From: Larus michahellis
Taxonomy: Eukaryota > Chordata > Aves > Charadriiformes > Laridae
Direction of reading: 5' to 3'
NCBI RefSeq assembly: GCF_964199755.1
Contig: NC_133914.1
Span: 2,976,001-3,040,000, forward strand
Length of the DNA stretch: 64,000 nt
Shown here: positions 1-9,800 of the stretch, piece by piece
Numbering within the stretch: the stretch's first letter is position 1
How the letters are laid out: every line of letters starts with the position of its first letter
Notes under the pieces: generated by a model
Seen by the model: the letters and a program-made list of their open reading frames with translations, nothing else
What the model was told of the DNA's origin: nothing
Databases searched by the model: none
Program-made: the position numbers and the translations under genes

Positions 1-3000
1 GAGCCACCGCTGGCTTGGGATGAAAGAGGAAAAAACCGTTCCTAGACCTGGACTCATCTGTACCGTTGATGGTAATTATTGCCCAGCAGCCTTTAATGTC
101 ATATCACACTCTCGGCCCTCGGTTTCTCTGTAACCTGCTGGTCACCGCTTGCCGTGCCACGACAGCGGAGGACAGAGCGCAAGCCCGCACCACCCCACCA
201 GAGCCAAAGGCACAGCCTGCGCCTCAGGAAGGAGACAGCAAAGAAAACCACTGCAAACGGGCTTTGGCGGGTCAGGGATCTTCAGGCACGCTGCAATTGA
301 GCATACGAGCAACACAGGAGCACTGAAAACAGCTGTATATCCCAACAGTTACGGTACCTCTCCAGCCAGTCGCTTCAGCACCTTTTATAACATATCACAG
401 TATTCGGTAGCACCACATCACAGGAATACAGGGACAATCCAACTCCAACCCCTGTCGCTCCACAGTGGCTCACACACAGACAGATTTTTGATCCTCTCGC
501 AATCTCATTCCTTCCTTTACCATAAGTTTAGGCACTCCTGATAGCCACGTAGATATCTTACCTCCTTACTCACTGATCTCAATGTTATCTCAGAGCAACG
601 GCCTTCACAGGCTGTGTACTGAGTAAATGAAACAGTAAAATGTCAGCTGAAAATGCATTTATTGCCAACAAGGAAACGCATTGTGGGGAAATACAGGAAA
701 GTATTCCAAAGCTGCATGAGCTGCCACGGCACCTCCAGCGAGAGAAGTGTGGCCCGGGGTTTGCGCGCTATAGCTTGCAAGGCAGGCACTAGATCCTCGG
801 CAACAGACCCCCTTCCCATTCAAAGGATACACATAAATACAGTTCCCCTGTCACAACAGAAAGGAAGTTATACATGATCTGTACCACCTCTTTCAGGTAA
901 TTGAGCTTTACAACTAAAGCAGAAAAAGATGCAAGCAAAAGTCACACATCTCTGTGCTGCAGCATGCCCATTGACTCCGCAAGAGCTAGTCCGTATCTGT
1001 TATCTCTACATTTTTTATTAGCTCATGTTTACTTTGGCTTCACATCCAAGCAGTCATTTAAACAGGGCGAGAGAGGAAAATCTTGGACTCCCAACAATGG
1101 CCAAGCAGTTTAATCTGCCACTGGGGACAATGACTTGACTCCCATTGGTGTTCAAGACTGGCAGGGTCGAGTGTGACATGTGCTGAAGGAAGCACTAGGG
1201 AAGCAGATCCACGGCCGTTCCAACAACACCGAGCGTTTCCCTGAGCTATTCAGACGTCCCTTTTCCCCTCGAAAAAAAGCGTCGAGAGAACGGCTCCAGC
1301 TGTCCAGTCACCTGCACTGGCTCCTCCACGCACTGGATTTACGACTTCGGAGGCTGCTAACAGCTCCAGGTTAGATACAGCACATTCCTCTGGCTTATGG
1401 CTCAGACATTCAAAACTAAGTTAGGAAGCAGTAAAGATTATGTCCTTGGCATCAGCCACCGAGTTGGTGCTGGAACATAATTTATATTCCTGAACAGAAC
1501 TGGCACCGGGCAGGTTGGGCATAAACATCAACAAACTTGCATCCAGCGACGACACCGATCAGAAGGGTCGCATGGTAATATTTATCCATGGTGCTGATTT
1601 AAGAATAATTTTTTTTGTATTTGAGAAGTTTGAAATACTGTGTAGAAGAACTCTGCAACTAGCAAGCCTAGGCCAAACTTCAGTAATATATTCAGAGCCA
1701 AATAAAAAAATGATATGAGTTAATGCTAACAGTCAGATGACCACAGGGCAAACAACGCCAAAGTGAGACTGCGCTAAGAACAAGAACATAAATTTCAGGA
1801 GTTTTATTCTATTGCTATTTGGATTCTGGGTTTACACATTTCTAAATAACTCTTCATTAACTATTAACTTATCACACTTATAACAATATAACTTATTAAC
1901 ATTAGCCCCAATGGACGTGTCTTTCCAATTCCTCCCAGGGTAACACTATCCTCTCGGTGGGCTCCTGTTGAGTAGGGGCAGAATTGTTTGTTAGAACTGT
2001 TCTCTATTTAGCAAATATCCACAGAGACAAAGCGAGTCACTCGCAGAGGCATTCTGCTAGGATGAAATACAGGAAGGTGGAAGCCATGTGGCATTCTTCA
2101 GTTTCCCCTTTCCTTTCACAATCAGACCCTTGATATTTTCTTCCACCGGAAAACTGACACTCCCCCTCCCTGTAAACTGCTGACAATTGTATTTTACACC
2201 TGGCAAAACCAGTGCAAAACGGAAGGAAGAGAAGAAACAAAGCCCACGGGCTTTTCCCAGCAATTACATCTCTGCAGAATGGAGCCTTTTTCTTCCCAAC
2301 TGTACTAAAGACCCACCACTTCTTAATGGACAAAGTCTAGCAGCTGCCCATCAGCCTTCATGGGAAACGCCACCCCCTCGCTGAGGAGTGAGGGCAGAAC
2401 GGGAGCTCCGCGGCGGCAGAACGGGAGCTCCGCGGCGGCAGAACGGGAGCTCCGCGGCGGCAGAACGGGAGCTCCGCGGCGGCAGAACGGGAGCTCCGCG
2501 GCGGCTGCCCCTCCGAGAGCAGCCAGGGCCGTCCAGCCTGGCTGCGGGACACTGGTCCCTCCGAAACTCCTCTGCTCCTAAACTCAGCCCTCATACTTGA
2601 ACGTCCTGTCCTCTAGAAACGATCCTAAACTCTTGGTAGATTAAAGAATACTGGTGAAAGTTTTTGTGCCTCAACAACAGGTCTTTTCCTACATGCAGTC
2701 TCTTGTTATAACTGTCCTTTCTTCTTTCTTTTTAACACAGTAAAATATTTATATTTGTTTTCATGACATCGCCAGGCAAAACATTGTCAAATTCTCCCTG
2801 AATTTTACAGTTTAGCCATTGAAATTACACCTATTTCAGCAGAAACAGCCCAAGTCCCCTGTGGGATGAGGGGCAGCCGCTTGCACTCTGGAGCCGAATG
2901 CTGAGCAAAACTGCGAGCGTCATTCACCACCTTCTCGCCAGACCAAGCCGGGTGCTCCACGGCCAGCGTGGACAATCCAAGAAAAGGGGATGTTGACCAA

Positions 3001-5560
3001 GGATACTGAATAATGAACGCCGGAGGAGAAATGGTTTCCTTACTTGAGCAATTACAATAAATTATGAAGCTGTTTGTCTAGTTAAGAAGTTTGGCTTTTA
3101 TTCAGACCAGTCAGCCAGCCCCCAGTTTTACGTAAAGACTTTCTTTGTCTATGGAAACTCTCTCACACGAAAGGTGAAGCAGAGGCAAAAGGTTTACACT
3201 TGTGTCTCTCTCCTGAGGCTACCGCTGCAATTAGGGCTCTCCAAGCATGACCTCATGCAAGCTAAGGACAGTGAAAACCTCACAGACATGAACGAGGACC
3301 CAAGCGGGCCACCATAAAAATCCTGTGTATCAGTGCTGTGATCAGCATAAAAGTCCTTTCCCAGGGAGAGGGGGTGGGAATCACTTGGGCACTAAGAGTA
3401 ATACATTTATTCCATTTTACTGCTGGCAGTTGAAAAAACAGCAGGCCATGTAACAGCATCAGCTCAGCCACAATTAGGAACACAGCAGAAAGCATCGTAC
3501 CTCATAGAGCAAGCAATAGAGCAAGCGAGTCCTGGCTGTGAACAGAACCAAGTGCTTCCAAAGTTGGTGCAGCACTGGGAATTTCAGTAACCTGCCCGCA
3601 GAGATGTTTTTCCTGGCTCCGTCGGTTAAGGGTCTACCTCCATCTTAAAGCTGCCAGGTCCAAAACCTGAGAGAACATCAACAAGCCCACACCCCTCAGA
3701 AATCTATCGCCCAGTGAACAGTGCCTATAGCCACACAAGGCTGGTACTCTACAGAAAAAAGAAACACGCTTGATCAGGGCAACCACGACATGGGCCAGGA
3801 AAGATACTCCTGTCCTTCTTCCCCATGACGATCTCAGAGAGCTGAGGCAGCCGGCTGTGTCCCCGGACAGCACAGCTGCTCCAGAGCCCAGTCTGAAGGA
3901 TCCGCGGTGTAAAGAGGAAGCAGAGTTGGCAGCAGACGCGCTGCAGACGGCTGCAAACCCTGCAGAGGGAACGGCAGCAACCTACACCCTCCCAGAGAGC
4001 ACGGAACCAGCCTGATCTCCGCACACAAGTCACCACTCGGCTTCTCGGATGCTTCTCGGCAGGCAGGGGAGAGGCACAGATTTTCTCCCAAGAGGCACCT
4101 CAGAAACATCCAACATGGAGAAACAGTGGTGCTCCAGAAGCTGAGACCATGGAACTGTTGACAGGGCTCCCTGCTAGGGAATTATGGACATTTCCAACGA
4201 CCGCGCTGCCTTTGGTGTCCCCACCACTCACTATGTGCAGGTATAAGGAGCTCCTGCTACAAGTTCCTTTTGCTGTATAGCATCCACTATAATTAGTGCC
4301 CACAACTACCTCTATTTTTGTCTCCTGTGCTATGCCACCAGTCTTAAAAGTATACAAAATTACAGACCTAGCTGGGTAAGAATTAAACTAATGCTTGCAA
4401 CTCTGTGCCTTCTAAGGAAGGAGCCAGCAAGAGAAGCAAGCAGTCTCTGTCCTAGGAAAGGGAAAGAAAATGGCACAAAAGTAAGACAAGAGAAATGTCA
4501 GACTTCCCCTTTCCTGCTGATGGCCTGCCTATCAGTCAGTTAAATGACATTCTGACAAAGCAAACTGGGGAAATGAGGTAGCTTCAACACCTCTACAAAC
4601 ACCAGAAAAATACTACCCATGCCAAAGACAGATATTTAAATATGACAGGCTCCTAAGGAAATATCCAAGAAAACACCTCTCAAAAATTAACAGCAAAGGA
4701 ATATTTGACAATCACACATTCATAGCAGCTAGAAGAGCCACAGATTTCTAATGCCAAGTAGAGGAGTCAGAAAACTAGAAGAAATCTCCCCACACTCTTC
4801 CTTGGCTGTTCACCAGGATACCGCATTCATCGGACCTTCAGCCTGGTCCAAGGCGATCTTCACTGCGCTCCTACAATAGGATTTCCACTCTGGAAAGATT
4901 TCTTTATGATTTTCAAAACTGGGAAAATAGCAAACGAATTAAATTCAAATCTAAATATAGAGACCTCAGTATCAAAGCCTGCACTGTGCAGGTAAGTAAC
5001 CATCATTGCAGGCCATCCCTTTGAGCTCTGAGCCAGCGGAGTGTAATTCCTGCTCACAGGCTTCACCCAGGCTGACTGTAAAGTACATCCATGAATTCTT
5101 GTGAAAGAGTCAAAGTGATTCATGTAACCGCAAGTACAAAATACCAACAAAACTGGAAACCAAAAAATAAAACATTACCTGTTAAGAAAACATAACATTC
5201 TGAAACAAAACTGTGCTCAGTCAAAAAAAAAAAAAATTAAAAGATGCTAAGCTATTTTTTTAATAGCAAGATTCAAATTGTGCCTTTGGAGTCTTTGTTT
5301 AACACACACAAAAAAGCAAGGCTTCGAGTAGTCTTTCCCCATACCTACCCTGGGATTCTCTGGAAACATAGCAACCATTTAGGATGTGTTGAAAATCTCC
5401 CTATGCTACGTTTGAGCATTTGGTTTACGTTTACTCCTAAATTTATTGGTTGGGTAAAGTTTCAGAGCTTTTTTAATAAAGTACAGCTTGAGCATTGGAA
5501 CTTTACAGTCTGAGAAAGAGACACGGCCGAAAGGATTTGATTTTTTTTTTTCTTTTTTTT
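1..5560. other. Noncoding stretch left of the UTP11 CpG island (probable first intron of a leftward gene)
   Basis: No frame on either strand shows a recognisable protein family, and I see no LIM-domain cysteine/histidine pattern that would mark an FHL3 coding exon. Base composition is ordinary and mixed. The only distinct structure is the 22-bp minisatellite at 2395-2504, plus a short A-run near 5224-5236. A strong leftward splice donor lies at 5830/5831 in the CpG island to the right. Known synteny in mammals puts FHL3 head-to-head with UTP11. I therefore infer that this stretch is the first intron of FHL3 rather than true intergenic DNA. That inference rests on the donor and synteny only. 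Confidence 0.45.
2395..2504. repeat. Minisatellite, five perfect 22-bp copies
   Basis: Five identical head-to-tail copies of a 22-bp unit start at 2395, 2417, 2439, 2461 and 2483. Each begins CAGAACGGG and contains the SacI-type palindrome GAGCTC followed by CGCGGCGG. No copy differs from another, although each unit holds several mutable CpG sites, so the array expanded recently or is being homogenised. The unit is not a multiple of 3, so all frames stay open and make repetitive Ala/Arg/Glu-rich frames; these are not genes. It is a likely length-variable (VNTR) locus. Confidence 0.97.
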
Positions 5561-5830
5561 CTTTTAGACAACGGTGCGAGCTGCCCTTCCCAGAACGAAC
5601 CGGCGCGGAGCTCCCGGAGCCAACCGCATCCCGGGGAACGACAAAGTGATCCCAGCCGGGGGCCCGCGGGGATGCCCCGTCCCGGGCAGCGCCGCGGAGG
5701 CACCTTCCTCCCACCGCCCCCGGGGCGACCCTCGCCGCCGCCCCGACCCGCCCGGGGCTGCGGGGCCCAAAGCGGGCGGCAGCCGCCGCCCCGGGCTCCC
5801 CCCGCCGCCGCCCGTCCCGTCCTGACCCAC

Positions 5831-5930
5831 CTGGTCGCCGTCCCGGGGCCGCCCCGCTCGCTGCTCGCCCCGGCGATGGCCAGGCGCGGCTCCCCAGCCC
5901 CGCGGCGCGGAGCCCGGCCCCGCCCGGCCC
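5831..5930 (-). other. FHL3: Predicted noncoding first exon of a leftward gene (probably FHL3)
   Basis: Read on the minus strand, the CpG island contains CCAG|GTGGGTCAG, a near-consensus 5' splice site whose last exon base is 5831 and first intron base 5830. No ATG lies in the roughly 100 bases before it on that strand, which fits a 5'UTR exon. The upstream limit is a guess, because the transcription start cannot be read from sequence. In mammals FHL3 (a four-and-a-half LIM protein) is transcribed away from UTP11 and starts with a noncoding exon. That is the basis for the name; no FHL3 coding sequence is in the window. An uncharacterised antisense RNA is the alternative. Confidence 0.4.
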
Positions 5931-6599
5931 GGGGCGGGGCTGAGGGACGGCGGGACGGGACGGGACGGGGGCGGCGGGCTCTGCCGCCCGGTGCCCGCCC
6001 CGAGAGCCGGGCGGGGGAGTACGAGCTACGAGCGGGAGGCTCCCGCCGGCACCGGGGCCGCCTGGCCCCGGCCCCGGCCCCGTCCCGGCGCTAACCCCTT
6101 CGCCTCCCCTGTCGCTTCCGAGCGGCCGCCCCGGAGCCCGCCCGCTCCCCCGCCGCGTGGCTCGGCTCGGCGTGGGCCGCCCGCACGGCGGGGGTAGCGG
6201 CGGGCTCCGGGGGTCCGGTCGGCTGCGGGGTCCCCCGGCTCCAAGCGGGCGGCGGAGGAACCGGCCGCCTCCCGCCCCACACAATAGTCCCGTTACGGCG
6301 CCGGGAGCCCTGCCCGCCGGGAGGCGCCGGCTCCTCCCCGCGCCGCCAGTGCTCGCTGCACGCCCCGCGGCTGAATCCGGGGGACCCGGCCCTCTGCCCG
6401 CACCGGGGCTGCGGCTCAGAGCCGCCCCAGGCAGGCGCAGACAAGCCCCGCACAGGGCGAGCGGGAGCCCAGCGCTCCCGGCATCGTTCCACTCAATCCA
6501 CCCGCGGGGCCGTGCCCTCCCAGGCGCCGCCCGCCGCCCCGAGCGGGTCCAGCCGCCGAGCAGCGTCCGGGCAGGGCCGCGGATCCCCCCGGGGCCGGG

Positions 6600-6807
6600 C
6601 CGGTCCCCGCCGTCGCCATGGAGACGGGGCTACCGACCGACGAGCCTCGCGCGCAACCCTTGACCCCGAGGCCCCGCCCCTTCCGGCCCATGCGCGACGG
6701 CTGAGCGTTCCACGGGGCGGCGGCGTCACCGGGCCGGGCCGGGCCGGGCCGGGGCAGAGCGGGGGCACCGCGGCGAGGCCCGAGTCAGGCGAGGGGAGGC
6801 CGCCGCC
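6600..6807 (+). promoter_or_regulatory. UTP11: UTP11 core promoter and 5'UTR
   Basis: Directly upstream of the UTP11 start lie a GC box (GCCCCGCCCC, 6671-6680), an overlapping ETS-type CTTCCGG (6680-6686) and a CATGCGCG NRF1-like half site (about 6689-6696). A GCCGCCATG element spans the start codon itself and matches both a Kozak context and a YY1-like motif. There is no TATA box. GC box, ETS and NRF1 or YY1 sites without TATA are the usual layout of ribosome-biogenesis housekeeping promoters. Exact start sites are not visible. Confidence 0.6.
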
Positions 6808-6870
6808 ATGTCGGCCGCCTTCAAGAAAGCCGCCAAGTCGGGGCAGCGCCCGCACCGGGAGCGGGCACAG
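6808..6870 (+). CDS. UTP11: UTP11 exon 1 (coding part)
   Basis: This exon codes for residues 1-21. It begins at the ATG in GCCGCCATGT and ends in a CAG codon followed by the donor GTCAGT. The intron after it is only 74 bp and GC-rich. Confidence 0.95.
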
Positions 6871-9800
6871 GTCAGTGCGCGGGACGGGACGGGACGGGTC
6901 GGGTCTCCTGGGCCGCGCCGCTCATGCCGTTCCCTCTCCCCTAGCCCGCCGCCCGGAGGAGGCTGGGGCTGCTGGAGAAGAAGAAGGACTACAGGCTCCG
7001 CGCCGAGTGAGTCGGGTCGCCGCGACGGCGGGCGGGGGGGGGGGCGGGCCCGGGCGGAGCCGGGGGGGGGGCCGGTACCGGGGGTCGGTACCGAGGGTCG
7101 CAGCAGGCCGGAACGGGCTCCGCCGGGCCAGTGTCCGCGATCACTCGCAGAGCCATGGTCCTGGTCCCGTCTGGTGCAGAGGGTGACATCCCTGTGGCCA
7201 AGTCAGGGGATGTGGATGGCCAAGGCCTCCCAAAATCATTGTTACTGTGGTTAATTAAAAAATTACAAGCATTATCTTTCATCGTTAATGGCTGATTCTG
7301 TAGATCCAAGAGTCTTAAGCAGCTCGGTCAGCTTTGCAGAATAGATGAATGTGTTTCCATTATAACACCATTGGACACTTGTTAATTTCCAGCTTTGTTA
7401 AGGAATAAAGAGTAAAGCTAAAGTCGTCTGTTGGTGGCCAGCTCTATACAAGGAGCCTTGTCTGCTGGCTCGAAGCTCTGAGCATCACTTTGAAGGACTC
7501 AGCATCTCATCAGGGAGTGTGAACGTGGAGAAACTGCTGAACAGCTTCTGTTTGGTTGGTTTTTTTTCCCCCAGTGACTACCACAAGAAACAGAATGCCC
7601 TCAGAGCACTTCAGAAGAAAGCTCTGGACAAGAATCCTGATGAATTCTACTTTAAAATGATACGTGCAGAGCTCCAGGTGAGAATCTAAATTGCCTTCAA
7701 GCAGGGTTACACTCTGCTACTCTAAGTAGCATTTTTTCTCCTATGTTCTTTTGTTTTTAATTTATGAGTTAGGAAATAAATTAGCAGACTTGGTTTGATA
7801 ACTGTGGAAGGCTTGGAAGAAAATGAAGGGCAGAGGACAAAAAGGGTTTTGTGCTTTTATTATTAGGACCCGTAGTACACTATAGCTAGAATGTTACCTG
7901 TCTGCAAGTGCTGTGTTCCGTCTGGTTTTAGGATGGAGTTCATATAATAAAGCAGCCAAAGGATGAGGTGACCCCTGAACAGGCGAAACTGATGAGGACA
8001 CAGGATATTAAATATGTGGAAATGAAAAGAGTGGCAGAAGCCAAGGTAATACCTCTTTTTTTTTTTTTTTTTTGAGTTTTCCAGTTCGCTCAGAATTGTT
8101 CTTTTTGTGGTTTTTTGTTGTTGTAGGCTATTGTGTTTATGTTTAGTGAAATCTGATTTATGTAATACTGGAAGTGATGGAAATGTCAGTGGAGCGCTGT
8201 ATATAGAACCTAAAGGTATACTGGATAATAAAAATTACGCTATGCATTATTATAAAACACCACAATTTCTTATGTAAATTTCAGACACTAAACACATACT
8301 CTCGCTTCCCATTCTTATAAAGAATTGGGGATTATTGTTACTGAAGTGGGTCGTTTGAATATGGTAGGCAGGAAATCAACAGAAATATGACCCCGTTCTG
8401 AAAATGTTTTATGCTCTGATGTTGATCCCCACACCATCACTGCAGATAAAAAAAATTAGAGAAAATCAGCTTTGAATTTCCCTTCGTACTTTTGCTAGTG
8501 ATTTCATGGTAATCGTTCCTACTTCGTCTGCCATACAGGTAACTTACTGTGTTGAAAATTGATTTGTACCTATTTGGCTGGGTAATACTGGAAATTACTG
8601 TTAACCTCTACTCAAAAAAGTTATGAAGACGACATAAATACAGACTAGATATGTTTTCAAAGGTTAAAAAGGAAGAAAGAGTCCAGATGCTTGAGAAACA
8701 AAGGGGAATTTACTTCAGGGAGACGTTATTTACCTTGTTAGGGATGTTTGGCCACATTGATGAGCTTCTCTTTCCTGCAGAAAATCGAGAGGCTGAAGTC
8801 GGAGCTCCATCTGCTGGATGCTGAGGGGAAGAATCCCAACAAGCACGTGTTCTTTTTGGATACCAAAAAGGAAGGTAAGGTTTAAATAGGTTTTGCCAGA
8901 CAAAGCGTTGTGTGGTGTTTTATTGTAGGCTGTTTAAAATAGTGTGGTGTTATCATAGATGCTGGGGCTTCCATCGCTGGCTGTACTTAAGCTACACGTA
9001 TGGAAGGTTTGCTGAGCACTAGTCCAAGAAATCCACGTGAGTTTGTTCCTAAATTTCTTTGTGTTTATAGTTCAGGAGTTCGATATTGCAACTCAGCTGG
9101 ATACGCTTCCAGAGCTCGTAGGTAGGGTGTACAACCGACCAACCATTGCAACGTTGCAGAAAGAGACGCTGAAAGGAGCCACCGAGCCTGTCCACTTAAA
9201 GGTACTGCCACTGTTTGTACTCTAGTTTTCTTAATGCTTTACATCTTTTATATAATAAGCACTAAAGAGGACTCGCTGGACCGTTGTGAAGGAGAACAAA
9301 GTTGTTCTGTTGTCTTAGAATTTTTACTGGCGATGCAAGGCTGTAGTGGACCGCCATGGAGAACTTGTTCAGCTGTGTCCCAGTCCACTGTGGATTATAA
9401 ATCGAGAGTTGTGATGCATGGGCCAGAAAGGAATGGTACAGATCTGACTAGGCAGTTTCCTTGGCAAAGTTGATGTATTTCTCCTCCGTTACACAACATA
9501 CAACTATGGAACTATCTTTTCCTTAGATTGCTGCGGTTTTGTGATTTTTGCAGCATCCACTGTGAAGTCTCCCCTCACACCTTACCAAAAACTCTTGCAC
9601 CGCTGAATAGGAACGTGCTGCAGCTTATTCCAACACAGACCTATCTGTTGTCGGATTTCTGATCTTACGGTATTTTTCAGTTAGGTTCCGAGCCTGAAGT
9701 GGCTTGAGATTCAGGATTTGTCTCCTCCCTTTTCTTCTTAAGGACATTTAAGCTATAGTCTCACTTCTTGGCTTTCCTAAAGCGTTTCGTGATCCTTCGG

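Larger units (their letters stand above)
5560..7130. promoter_or_regulatory. CpG island, divergent promoter of UTP11 and a leftward gene
   Basis: GC content jumps abruptly at about 5570 and falls again after about 7130, with very dense CpG throughout. The island contains exon 1 and exon 2 of UTP11 on the plus strand and a leftward splice donor at 5830/5831 on the minus strand. It holds many GGGGCGGGG-type Sp1/KLF boxes, for example around 5930-5940 and 6671-6680. It also has short GGGAC/GGGCC pentamer runs at about 5948-5970, 6728-6752 and 6878-6897. It therefore looks like a bidirectional housekeeping promoter. The long open frames crossing it on both strands are GC artefacts. Confidence 0.85.

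Noticed and set aside
1-5500. FHL3 LIM-domain exons on the minus strand
   Set aside because: No CxxC...HxxC spacing typical of LIM fingers was found in minus-strand frames. The coding exons must lie left of the window if the gene is present.
5540-5570. Plus-strand splice acceptor (T-rich tract ending TTTTAG at about 5568)
   Set aside because: No upstream plus-strand exon or matching donor could be supported, and the tract fits a chance T-run at the island edge.
5406-6284. 292-codon minus-strand frame in the UTP11 CpG island
   Set aside because: Its composition is pure CpG-island (Gly/Ala/Pro/Arg). It runs through the predicted donor at 5831 into non-coding sequence.
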